A stretch of DNA of 64,000 nt from Halichondria panicea. Taxonomy: Eukaryota; Porifera; Demospongiae; Suberitida; Halichondriidae. The position numbers and the translations under genes were made by a program. The notes beneath the pieces are model-generated. The model saw only the letters and a program-made list of their open reading frames with translations, was not told where the DNA came from and searched no databases. The stretch lies in NCBI RefSeq assembly GCF_963675165.1, contig NC_087380.1, positions 6,746,571 through 6,810,570 on the forward strand, given 5' to 3'. Of this stretch, positions 12,601-21,128 are shown piece after piece (within the stretch, counting starts at the first letter, position 1; each line of letters begins with the position of its first letter).

Positions 12601-14785
12601 TTACCCACAAGCATGTAACTGGTTGTAACCTATAATTGACCAGGGGCCATTCTCAAAGCAAATAAATAGACTTTTATAGCAACTATGTTCAAAGACAAAA
12701 TTGAATTTAGGTACTTCCTAATTGTTGTCCTTTTGACATCATCTTTAACCTGGCTACTTAGTCCTAAGGATCACCAAGTTGAGTTTGAACAGATAAACAA
12801 GAGATTCAACGAAATCAAAGAGGAAATGAAACAGCTGAAGCATGACATTACCACACCTTCTCTGCCAGTGGATTACTCTAGGACCACTGATGAGTTGATG
12901 AAACACATCACTGCAATCAGTAAGAGACTTAGTTCGCTAGAAACAGGTTCCCACCGTGATAAGTTTAAACTGATAAACAAGAGAATAAACGAAATCGAGG
13001 AGCAGATGAAATATGACATTACCACACCTTCCCAGCCAGTGGATATCTCTATATACACTGACCAGCTGTTATCAATTAAGGAAACCATTGCTACACACAG
13101 CGAGAGGCTTAGTTTGCTAGAAACACAATCCCACCCAGTGGAGCATCACCCAGTGGAACTGAAGGGGACGGTGTACACGAGAACTGAGTTGGACAACTTG
13201 CTTGATGAAATTAAAAACTCGTTCAAAATACAACTACAGGAGGTTAGGAACCAGTGCAACAGGGACATACAAAACCAATACAACAGGGACATACAAAACC
13301 AATACAATAGGGACATACAAAACCAATACACCGGCTATGACAAGATTCAAAGTTACGAGAGGAAAACAAGCAGGACAAACGAAAAAGTTGAAAAACTGGA
13401 AGAACGCATATTCTACGTAATTATTAGTTTTTCAGTACTGCTTATTTTAACTTGCTGCTGTATTTGTGTAAAACCTGATAATTAAGTTAGATTTTCTCAC
13501 TGACCTTCTATCTTTGTACTATTGACTTGATTGACCCACTCAACGACAGAGAATGAGAGGTCATATGACAGGGCTTGGAGGGTAGCCGTCTTCCCACACC
13601 CTGGAGGGCCAGTGAGTAGCACTATGGGGTGGTGGGCAGTCTGTGGGGGGTGAAGAGAGGGCGATGCAGTAACAGATCGACGTATTGATTATGATAGAAG
13701 TGGGTAACTTAATTTGGGAATGGGAAGTCACTTTTAGAGAGAAAATTGAGACTCAGAGAATTTCCATAAGTAATGCATAGAGTCATAATCATGCACAATG
13801 AGCAATATACAAATTAACTGTGTCAACAGTATTACTGTAATTAATTGTTGAGTAGAGAGAGCATGCATTTACAATTTGTGAGTAGAGTTAAAATTACGTA
13901 CTTATATAGCTGTGACAAATCAAGAATCAAGGGACGCCATGGTAACAAACACACTCACAGGTGAGAGGGCAAACTCCAGCCATTGTTGGACCTCTTCTAT
14001 CTTCTTCTTGTGGACGGCTAGGTCGACCTGAAGGGAGGGGGGGAATGATATTGACAACTGCAGACGGTTACACAGGGCTGCATTCAGGGGGTGGCGAGGG
14101 GAAAAATGACAAAATTAATTACGGCCTCTGTGGACTTTTAAACACAGAAAGATTTAGCATTAAAAAAAAATGTCTGACAGTACATTGGATCAACGGTACT
14201 AACGTTTTGCAGCATTCAATTGAAAGCAAACTACAAGAGAATGTACAGTGGAATTTGAGCAACTCACAGCAGTTTTGGGCTGGTGCTTAGCTGCCCAGGG
14301 CAATTCATCCCCTCCAGCACAGTCTATGCAGAGCATTAATTTAATTCGTCCAATAAAATAATACAACAGTATAATTAATATTGACTATCGTACATACATA
14401 ATTATACATACACTAGTAATTTTACTAATGTCATATTCCCCATGATTATTATAACTGACATGATCTCAATGGTTCCTGACACACGTATGCATACCTGAAG
14501 TATCCACTTCATTATGAACCTCCTTCTTGACTGGTGGTCTGTTCGGAGCCTTCCTCTTACGAGAGCCAGTGGATGCTTTGCTCTTGGTTTCCTTGGTTAC
14601 GCTACTGACAGGTGCACTACTAGCCCCCTTTGTTAGAGCACTGGTCATCCAGTGTGAAATACTCTACAGAAGAAAAATTATATTTTAAATTGAATCGTAA
14701 GTAAATAATCTAGATGCCTGCAGGTACAAAATTAAGATGAGAAAGTCTGTCACTGCAACAATCATCTCACCTTGCCTCTCTTCAT
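1273..14785 (-). CDS. RAD17: RAD17 checkpoint clamp loader (16 exons, C-terminus unresolved)
   Basis: RAD17 replaces RFC1 in the clamp loader that places the 9-1-1 clamp on damaged DNA in the nucleus. Exons, in transcription order: 14785-14771, 14663-14495, 14323-14268, 14027-13959, 13640-13505, 9510-9371, 6977-6925, 6396-6068, 4658-4458, 4273-4191, 4085-3993, 3720-3658, 3394-3263, 3025-2965, 2875-2795 and 1324-1273. All have GT..AG borders and compatible phases, giving about 577 codons. Family marks are the segment [12 protein letters not shown], the Walker [14 protein letters not shown] (about 13590), the Walker B-like VVLVEEFPN (split between 9371 and 6977), the [13 protein letters not shown] block, [26 protein letters not shown] and WRPLHKPQW. 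The start was chosen at MKRGK because it splices in frame into the next exon. Vertebrate RAD17 is about 670-680 aa, so a C-terminal piece is missing. The introns 9511-13504 and 6978-9370 hold other genes. Confidence 0.93.
3779..3992. repeat. CA microsatellite in RAD17 intron, abutting a splice donor
   Basis: A CA-rich repeat with CACGCACG interruptions fills the intron between the RAD17 exons 4085-3993 and 3720-3658. It runs to within a few bases of the minus-strand donor, whose GTGAGTGTGTG is itself part of the repeat. Confidence 0.9.
6565..6682. repeat. GT microsatellite in RAD17 intron
   Basis: GT repeat with GTGCGTGC interruptions, within the intron between RAD17 exons 6977-6925 and 6396-6068. 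The Val-Cys and Thr-His ORFs over it are artefacts. Confidence 0.95.
7309..8056 (-). CDS. Small single-pass membrane coiled-coil protein (2 exons), nested in a RAD17 intron
   Basis: Exon 1 is 8056-7937 (40 codons, starting [12 protein letters not shown]) and exon 2 is 7794-7309 (161 codons plus stop), joined in phase 0 at CAG|GTGGGC and CTGCAG|TATTATTGG, giving 201 aa. Residues 1-40 are charged and Glu/Gln-rich. Residues 41-63 (from [10 protein letters not shown]) form one strong membrane span, and the rest is a long Lys/Glu/Leu coiled coil. There is no signal peptide, so a type II or tail-out membrane protein is likely. It sits inside the RAD17 intron 6978-9370 on the same strand, so it needs its own promoter or an alternative RAD17 transcript. 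No family recognised; overall plan resembles the coiled-coil genes at 11272 and 12685. An alternative acceptor at 7817 was rejected because it breaks the frame. Confidence 0.72.
8547..9100. mobile_element. MITE with perfect 28-bp TIRs (Tc1/mariner-like, TA ends)
   Basis: Left end 8547-8574 and right end 9073-9100 are exact inverted copies, beginning TACCGTACTCTACCGAGATT. Inside are further half-copies of the motif (GAAATTAAGCCCACC) near both ends. The TA at each tip fits a TA target site. On the minus strand a short acidic stretch ([14 protein letters not shown], around 8815-8860) resembles the tail of a pogo/Tc1-type transposase but is too short to prove it. A diverged relative lies near 45430-45715. 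Confidence 0.85.
9750..9965. repeat. Interspersed repeat copy (AGAGCACT/AGTGCTAACCCTCGGC family)
   Basis: Shares segments (GCGAGCAAAAGCTAA, AACCTGCACGTTG, GCCGAGGGTTAGCACTT) with sequences at about 5060-5100, 5410-5560, 26130-26165, 47110-47400, 50730-50770 and 52490-53310. Copies occur in both orientations. No coding capacity seen. Confidence 0.6.
10199..11113 (+). CDS. RING/TRAF-like zinc-finger protein with C-terminal membrane spans, nested in RAD17 intron
   Basis: Single-exon gene, 304 aa from the ATG at 10199, which has the strong context ACCATGG; upstream in-frame starts at 10142 (ATG) and 10121 (GTG) would add up to 26 residues. A RING-like region ([26 protein letters not shown]) is followed by TRAF-type zinc-finger repeats ([47 protein letters not shown]), a coiled coil of about 60 residues and two hydrophobic segments near the C-terminus ([15 protein letters not shown] and [20 protein letters not shown]). 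Known TRAFs end in a MATH domain instead. The RING position normally filled by His (CGHxFC) reads CGIKFC, so E3 ligase activity is doubtful. Antisense to RAD17, inside its intron 9511-13504. It may be a membrane-tethered signalling adaptor (inference). Confidence 0.88.
   Translation: MAANQDGGYHCRFVEQPKELQAECIICLCILREPQIVNCCGIKFCQVCINAIVVQNRPCPHCQARQFTTMADKQLKRQLEDRKVFCSNEQRGCKWKGELKKLGTHLDEKINQNIYSVTSCQFQDVPCPRCQQQVQRKGLQSHIKNVCQQRDVPCIYEYAGCKTKVRQNLMEAHLQNRALDHARYLSEHSQQLANDVRVANGAIQALRGEVDTLRKGNLEKIEKLEKKSEKQLKELKTAVDFATFSAFSVRGLLIVITLVILVCTWWYVYTHQDSTTLTNENMIFSVVFGGILIWLFLPNLFLYL
11272..11871 (+). CDS. Two-span membrane coiled-coil protein, nested in RAD17 intron
   Basis: Single-exon ORF of 199 aa from ATG 11272. 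An N-terminal membrane span (about residues 8-27, [18 protein letters not shown]) leads into a long heptad-like coiled coil ([26 protein letters not shown]), and a second span lies near the C-terminus ([18 protein letters not shown]), followed by Cys-rich CCHCC. Both termini may face the same side, leaving a loop of about 140 residues. It is a paralogue of 12685-13485, sharing among others PVEHHPVE and [14 protein letters not shown]. It lies 158 bp after the zinc-finger gene on the same strand, so the two may share expression. No family recognised. Confidence 0.82.
   Translation: MLFRDKIIEFVYFLLVLILTLCLTWLFSPEDHQVEINQRFNEIKEHMKQLEHDITALSQPVDISTYTEQLLSIKESIATHSERLSLLETQSHSVEHHPVEQKGTVYTRTELDNLLNKIKNSLNKQIQDVRDQCMNNIQNHYNDYEHKINELKRTYNSITSSTNENKVENIIYYMYIVILIFSVLHIFSCCHCCVYANSA
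12189..12416. mobile_element. Short MITE with TACCGTATAGCGCGAA-type ends
   Basis: Left end TACCGTATAGCGCGAAATTTT and right end AAAAGTTCGCGCTATACAGTA are imperfect inverted repeats with TA tips. Related ends occur near 25635-25950, 32193-32374 and 34015-34250. Non-coding. Confidence 0.7.
12685..13485 (+). CDS. Two-span membrane coiled-coil protein, expanded paralogue
   Basis: Single-exon ORF of 266 aa from ATG 12685, with the same plan as 11272-11871: N-terminal span (about residues 8-25), coiled-coil loop, C-terminal span ([18 protein letters not shown]). It is longer because the first coiled-coil block ([21 protein letters not shown]) is repeated ([19 protein letters not shown]) and because a 24-bp unit coding for NRDIQNQY is present three times (about 13258-13329). 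The stop codon is only 19 bp from the RAD17 exon 13640-13505 on the other strand, so the 3' UTR must overlap RAD17 coding sequence. Function unknown. Confidence 0.82.
   Translation: MFKDKIEFRYFLIVVLLTSSLTWLLSPKDHQVEFEQINKRFNEIKEEMKQLKHDITTPSLPVDYSRTTDELMKHITAISKRLSSLETGSHRDKFKLINKRINEIEEQMKYDITTPSQPVDISIYTDQLLSIKETIATHSERLSLLETQSHPVEHHPVELKGTVYTRTELDNLLDEIKNSFKIQLQEVRNQCNRDIQNQYNRDIQNQYNRDIQNQYTGYDKIQSYERKTSRTNEKVEKLEERIFYVIISFSVLLILTCCCICVKPDN
13258..13329 (+). repeat. 24-bp tandem repeat, three copies, inside coding sequence
   Basis: Three nearly identical 24-bp units (AACAGGGACATACAAAACCA..) keep frame and encode an 8-residue NRDIQNQY repeat in the coiled coil of the 12685-13485 gene. Confidence 0.95.
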
Positions 14786-15010
14786 GACCTCAACTGTTCA
14801 GGAACCTTTAGTAGAATGGATTTCTGGTTCTTGTATCTTTATATAGCTGTTGGAGCTGCCATGTGTGTTTGGTAAAGATCGACGCTGGTTCACTTGCATT
14901 CTGTTCTTGCATTCCAAGATCCTTTTAGAGAGCTAGAGAGAATGCATTGAACACACAACAACCAGCCAGCAGCGAAGCTAGCACAGCAACAGCAGCACGG
15001 CTGGACTAGT
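14786..15010. promoter_or_regulatory. Putative bidirectional promoter between RAD17 and the trefoil gene
   Basis: Only 225 bp separate the RAD17 start codon (14785, minus) and the trefoil-protein start (15011, plus), so both promoters must lie here unless there are upstream non-coding exons. A TATATAG sequence is near 14840. No other element can be assigned from sequence alone. Confidence 0.55.
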
Positions 15011-16482
15011 ATGGCCTACCAAGATGACTGCAATGTGAGTTTTGAACTATTACTACTTGTAGGTGGGTAGGATTCGTGTGTATCTAGATTGTTGTTGTAG
15101 CTCGTGTTGGACGAGTGAGAGAGTGAGGTCACCGGCACCGTATCTACTGTACTATGTCATTACTGATATATCTCACATCATGATCACTATAGTAACTCCG
15201 CTATTAGGGATTGATGGCTGGAGTGGCTGGAATGAACATACAAGATCAGGTAGGTACTCCATGACTAAGTGTGTTCGATATTTCCGACACTAGCTGCTCC
15301 ATAATAAAGTAAACACATGCTCACAATAGCACAATCGTGTGTGTGTTTTCAGGTGCAGCCTGCCTATTGTGGTCACCCCATATAAAGCAGGCCATCCCTC
15401 TATAATACAGCCAGGCTAATAGGCCCAATTTAGTCTCCATACATGTGGACCTGTGTTAGCAGGCCACCTTTATTACAGTCACTGTTGACTTACCAAGAGT
15501 GACCACTATAGGCAGGTTTCACTGCACATGTTGTGAGCATACTGTCATGCAAGGGAGTCTAAATAATCATCTCTTGTGTTATGTTCTGAATAGATGTTAT
15601 TAGCGAACAATTTGTTTGGAAATGAAAGCCTTATAATTAAGGTATCCTATTACAATATCACCATATTCACAGTAGCTACATGACGGTGCATATAGAGCAT
15701 GCCAGTCGCTATCATTACAATACCTCACTCTCTACAGCCTGTCCCCTCAGCCCCGCCCCCTTCTTCCATGCCCCCCCAACCTGCACCCCCCATAGAGGTA
15801 CCCCCACCCTACAACCCCTCGATGGATAAGCGAGCAGCACTACAACAACAAGTATCTCTACCAAACGTCGGCTATGGCCAACCCCCAGATCCCAGGAGGT
15901 CGCAATTGTACTCGCAACCACCCCCTTACTCACCCACACAACAGTACACAACACTCCCTCGGCCACAAACTGGGCCTTGGGGTCAAAGGTCAAGTTGTCT
16001 GGACACATCAATAGCATACATGAGTCTACCGAGGCAAATGCCCCCTGGATCGACGTGGGGGGTTGCGACCCCTCAGCCGCTGGGTTACCCCCAGCAGCAA
16101 GCGTATCACGGGGGTCAACCCCAGTCTACGTACGGTGTGCCACCACAGCCAGTGTATGGGGGTCAAGGGTATCCAGCTTACAGGAGTCAAGCACCTGCTC
16201 CCTCTGTACGCTATGTTTCTCCTTGCAGGCCGAATGGCTACAACATTATGGTAAGTGGTCTTCCCGTATGATTATGTCTTTTATAACGAAGGGTAGCAGG
16301 TGTAGTCGAAGTACCAAAGCAGCCAATACTGTTAGGTGGGTGTTCATCTACCATCCTCAAAAGTCCATTCTTGGATCATACCTCTCTAAGTCTGTAGATT
16401 AACAAACAGCTTCTTAAACACTCATAATAATTTCATACCAGTTATAACTCTTCCCTTCTTTATTTACTCCACAATGCATACC

Positions 16483-16523
<41 letters not shown>

Positions 16524-19399
16524 ACACAGGATCTGTTTCACAAGGGCAATCTTCTCCACTTAATCCCAGAGACCAGCTCCAACAGATCACCTATCAGAAC
16601 AGACTGGGGAAAGGTCAGTATAAATTATGATTGATTATACATGTGAGGACTTTATAATTTTGATCACTTATGCACGTACTTTTTGCCTCAGTACTTGCAA
16701 AGCCCAATCACCCATCACAATTTGTAATTGACCGATCCTCCCTTGTAGGTTGTGGGTGGTGGCTCATTTAGTAACCAAGACACCCTGTTTGTGGTGGAAG
16801 AGCCGAGGGCTAATCCCAACGATGGTGTCATTTCTCTAAGGAATGTGGCTAACAGTAGTCGATACATTGCCATGAGCGCTAAGGGTGATGTCAAGGCCAG
16901 AAACGTGAGTGAAAGCACCTCTCATATATTATTTGTTGGTATATATCGTAATGTTTTATGTTTCTGTGTGCCTGTGCTGTGGAACCTTTTTGTGTGATGG
17001 ACATATTTGGGAAACAATTAAAGCTTTGGCCTTAATACACTGAAGTGGCTTTTGTTGAAGGATTGTTTAATCGTTTATTTGGGACTGGCCTTTATGTTAA
17101 TTGCAGTTGCCTTTTCTTCTGGAGTTGCTATTAAGAGGGGCTTCACTGTATACATGTATCCATGGTAACATTTCCCTGACTGTAGACATGCAAAGTGCTT
17201 GTATTGACCAACTAAATGTTACACTCGATCATGATGCAATTTTGATTTTGTGTCTATAATAATAATAATAAACGTACTTGCCTCAGGGATTCAATGAGAA
17301 GTGTGAGCTCCACGTTCGCCCTGTGGGGAGCATAGAGTCGAGGGTGGTGTGTCTGGAGTCAGTTGCTCAGCCCGGGAAGTTTGTGGGGATGCTGCCCAAT
17401 GGGTCCACCATTAACTCTAATACTCTAGTGCCCTCCTCCAAAGAAGCTCAGTTCAGAGTCAGAGCACACGTACGTTTATTGGTATCTGGCTAGTTTGTTA
17501 TAGTTAGGTACCATATAGCGGATAATTTTCGTTGGTGATAAATGTTACTGTATCGTTTCATTGATTATAAGAGACACTTTTGTTACAAAAGAGACAGTTG
17601 CTTCTCGTACATGTACATGTACTAAGCATGGTATGTTTGATTAGTATAAGTATACAGTAGAACCTCACTTATCCGGACACCTTGATTCCAGAAGCAGGCC
17701 GGATAAGTGAATATGCCGAATAATCGAGGTTCTACTGTTACAGTACATGTACGTGTTTGTGTGTGAAGGCTATTTGAATGTGCCCTTCTTTGTGCAGGGG
17801 ATTCTAAATATGTACACTGCGAACATGCCACTGAAAGCGTATGGAAGGATATCAGTATTGGTAAGCCACTTCACCTCTGTCTGTGTACCACATTCCAAAT
17901 GTATGTGTCCAAATGTATGTCTCAGGGCGTAACCACAAGAGGTGCGATAAAGCTGCATGATGTGCATGGTTTAGCATCGTTGTGTTTAAACCCTCGTTAA
18001 TTATCTGTGCTCAATATAATTATTGTAATCTATACGTACTAATTACCAAAAATGTTTCTCTGCAGAACCAAATTGCCGACAAATGTACTGTCCAGTTGTG
18101 TAACAAAGTGTCTAAGATGTATCTGGCTATCGACAAGAAGGGGAGAGTCACTGAGCTACAGGACAATACTGATACCCACGGTAACCATGTAACATTAATG
18201 TGGCCAGCTGTGTATGGCATTGCAATAATAACTGATAATAGAACTAATAGATTGTGTCGTTGCTTTGATGTGGTTGTTCTCAGAGGGGTGGGTGATTTTG
18301 TTTACTTTTGTGCAGCTCTATTTATGGTGTTTGACCGAGGTATGGGTGTGGTCTCACTGCGTAGTTGGAAGCATCCTGGATACTGGCTGAGGGTGGTCAA
18401 TGGAGAGCTCATGGGAAAGGTGAGAGTGAGTGGGTGTGATGACCCTAGCGTCATGTAAGCCCTGAGGGTATTGTTACGAGTGCACTCAGTATCACATGAT
18501 TATCGTATTACTACGCACTATAATGTTTTGCAAGGGACAAACCGTCACGAATAAGCCAATGGTACTTAGCAATTTGTTGCAATCTGGCAAGGATCATGCA
18601 AGTACTGGGTATAAATATTATGTATGATGCTTTGCTGCTATGGTGTTCTCTCCCATTCTCACTACAGTAAATATGTGCAATGTACCATGAGTGATTTTTT
18701 TTATGATGGGGTTAGATACGTGCGTACTTGTTTGGAGTGGAATATTGAACTGTCTATTAATAATTATTGTGGTCACCCTATAAGTAGGCCACCCCTCTAT
18801 AATAATACAGCCATGTTAATGGCCCCAAAGTCTCCATAGCATGTGTTTGGACCTGTGTTAGCAGGCCACCCTCTATAATACAGCCAGGTTAATGGGCCCC
18901 AAAGTCTCCATAGCATGTGTTTGGACCTGTGTTAGCAGGCCACCTCTTTATTAAAGCCATGCACTGTTGGTCTGCCCAGAATAGCATTTCAACATACATG
19001 TCTATAATTATGTATGTACTTCCCCCCAGGGTGTTCCGGTCTGGTTGGAAGCAGACTTCAATATCAAGGAGAGTTACGATGGCACAGTGTGTCTTGAACC
19101 ATTCAACTCCCCCGGCACATTGACCACACCCCCTAGCTCCAACTGCTACGACTTCACTCTGACCAGTGTGGTGAGTTGAGAACATTAACACCATCCATAC
19201 ATGCCCCTCAGCTTTATGTATAGTGTAGACAATCTACAATTCAAGCGGTGCATGCATGGGGATTTTGATTATGCGTTTAATTTTATTTGTGTCTATGGTA
19301 CCGACTAGTGGGCAGATCTCTTTTGGACCATCTTGATAAATCTGCATACAATCCGAGTCATTATAATTATCTTTTTCCGTACAGACTGTTACTCAGTGA
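15011..19399 (+). CDS. Proline-rich beta-trefoil-repeat protein, 465 aa (10 exons)
   Basis: Exons: 15011-15034, 15738-16250, 16530-16613, 16749-16904, 17287-17469, 17798-17860, 18066-18180, 18316-18419, 19030-19170 and 19385-19399. All are GT..AG and in phase, ending TVTQ-stop. Residues 9-179 are Pro/Gln/Tyr-rich with PPPY motifs (PPPYNPS, PPPYSPT) that could bind WW domains. The rest contains repeated blocks typical of beta-trefoil folds: ISLRNVANSSRYIAM, VCLESVAQPGKFVGM..EAQFRVRA and VSLRSWKHPGYWLRV. The S-x-x-x-P-G-x-[YF] pattern followed by a FRV block is closest to AbfB (arabinofuranosidase-B type) trefoils; IL-1/FGF and fascin share the fold. No signal peptide or membrane span, so probably cytosolic. 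Function unknown. Confidence 0.85.
15355..15490 (+). repeat. Copy of the 'CAGGCCACC' repeat in intron 1
   Basis: Contains GTGGTCACCCCATATAAAGC, CCTCTATAATACAGCCAGG and GACCTGTGTTAGCAGGCCACC, matching the tandem units at 18765-18955 in another intron of the same gene. Confidence 0.8.
16487..16522. repeat. CA microsatellite next to exon 3 acceptor
   Basis: CA dinucleotide run immediately before the ACCACACAG acceptor of the exon at 16530. Confidence 0.9.
17655..17737. mobile_element. pogo/Tigger-like mini foldback MITE
   Basis: Begins CAGTAGAACCTCACTTATCC and ends with the inverse (GGATAAGTG..GAGGTTCTACTG), 83 bp in all. CAGTAGAACCTC-type tips are typical of pogo/Tigger-type elements. Lies in an intron of the trefoil gene. 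Confidence 0.75.
18765..18955 (+). repeat. Tandem repeat of about 85 bp, two units
   Basis: The unit CCTCTATAATACAGCC..CCCAAAGTCTCCATAGCATG..GACCTGTGTTAGCAGGCCACC occurs twice head to tail in the intron between exons 18316-18419 and 19030-19170. Confidence 0.88.
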
Positions 19400-19985
19400 T
19401 GAATGAATGTCCAGTCCAACTCAATCACAAACTTCAATCGAATCAATAATTATTATTTTATTATTTTTATCTGTATTTTAATGAACCGTTTTGTTTTCAT
19501 TTTTTGTATGGTTTACTGTTCATGTCATGGTTATCATAATGTATATAATGTTGTGTTAAGACAGTTAATTGTAGCAGGAGTACATTAAGATTGTAGCTAT
19601 GGGGTATTGGTGATGGTGTACTTGTCAATAACATGTGCCATCCTGTATATAGAAATGAGAAAGGAAAAGTTAAGGTGAGGAAAAAGAGCTACAAACACGT
19701 ACTATCAAATGAACTCTTGGTACTATTCATTGCAGCCATTAATAATTATGGACTTTGACATCCTCTTTAGCAACATGGCAACAATCATAATTATAGCCGA
19801 TCATTTCCCGTCTTTTCACCATTCTGTGCTCTGCATGCATGTCATTTGTGTATACATGACATGCGAGGACTTCTGACTGGCTACGTATTTACATGATGTG
19901 TGTATTTAAATAGTTTACTGTTTTGGTGCTCAAGTGGACATGTTACGATGAAGCTACTAGCACTGGCAGGTCAGAGGGAGCTCAC
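19400..19985. other. 3' flank of trefoil gene; nothing further seen
   Basis: AT-rich 3' region following the stop at 19397-19399. No coding sequence or clear repeat identified up to the acid phosphatase remnant. Confidence 0.6.
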
Positions 19986-20985
19986 CGTGAAGTCGTAGAG
20001 AGGCCAGTGCTTGTAGATGTGCTCATGACCCCACAATTCAATGGCCACTCCTGCAGAGAGAGAAGAGATACAGTCATTCACGATTCACTAAATCAGAACG
20101 CAGCACACAAGGTTCACGCTCGGAACACACCATACTTATTTGTAGAACCAGTCCAAACTTGTGCACTGTTGGCTCACCAACTCTCACCTGTATAGACAAT
20201 CAAATACAACAAGTGAGAACACAACTATTGATCAGCATGAAGGGTGCACTGAATGTGAATACTGTATTATAAGCAGTGCAGTCACTTCAATCATGCACTA
20301 TCACAGTGTTACATGAAAGTACTCTTTCATATCAAAACAAGCACATTCAACAGTTTACTTAGCACTCCCACTGTCTACGCAACAAACACCACACTATTTT
20401 ACAATCATCTCGTGCATGTCATAAATTCTTATAAAATCCGTGTTAATAATGCTATTAGCAACACCCACCTGAGTCCAGTAATTTAGCAAACATTCAACCA
20501 TTTTAAACTCCTCAGAAATGATACATGTATTCAGAAATCCTCACATTGAAGTTGTCTCCTGCATGCAGTATATAGCATCAAACCGTTCCTTAGCAACATT
20601 GTCAATGAGCCAGGGGAGAGAGCGAGCATTCTCCAGTCCAAAATCACCTTATAGAAAGCAAGCCAGAGTAGGGGAAGAGGTTTGGTCTCCCAGGGTTCTC
20701 AGAGCACCTGACTCCAGTTGGCAGGGGAGCCACATCTGTAGTCTGTAGGGCTCCGGTTAATACTGTACATTGTCTGCATGAGCATTGTAAGGTGGTGTCT
20801 TTGGGGGGACCAAATGAGCAATAGTAACACTCACCGTGAATAAAGCGAGTCACGTCTTCCACTACAAACTTTGTGGCATCTCTCATCGCAGTCTTGTACA
20901 GGTCCGTCTTGCCGCTATGGATACCATTCTACACTTGTGAGGTCTCTTCCGTCTGGTTGAAGGTCATCTGCATCCACATAACAAT
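19986..20985 (-). pseudogene. Purple acid phosphatase (ACP7-like) remnant
   Basis: Minus-strand fragments match metallophosphoesterases of the ACP7 type in the right order: MTFNQTEETS (about 20975-20945), SGKTDL..ATKFVVEDVTRFIHG (about 20910-20835), YRCGSPANWSQ (about 20745-20712), GDFGLENARSLPWLIDN with the metal-site LHAGDN just after (about 20645-20555), and VAIELWGHEHIYKHWPLYDF (20050-19986, bearing the GHEH metal ligands). Frame breaks occur before SGKTDL, around the TLGDQ..GDFG segment, and by one extra base between DAI and LHAGDN. The exon with the GNHE ligands was not found. A functional gene with unusual splicing cannot be fully excluded. Confidence 0.62.
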
Positions 20986-21128
20986 GATTCCCGAGTAGGA
21001 GTAATCTATGTACAATTAAAATAGACTCAAGTTAACTCATAATAGAGCCTTTCCCCAGGGATTGCTACACGTATCTCTTGTACTCTCAGAGATCTTGTTT
21101 TTGTGATTACAGACGAAAACTAGTGTTC

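Noticed and set aside
13258-13329. Regular short repeats that might suggest a CRISPR array
   Set aside because: Contiguous 24-bp units without spacers, inside a eukaryotic coding frame.
19923-20195. Plus-strand 90-codon ORF
   Set aside because: It is the reverse of the acid phosphatase remnant, whose GHEH block reads clearly on the minus strand.
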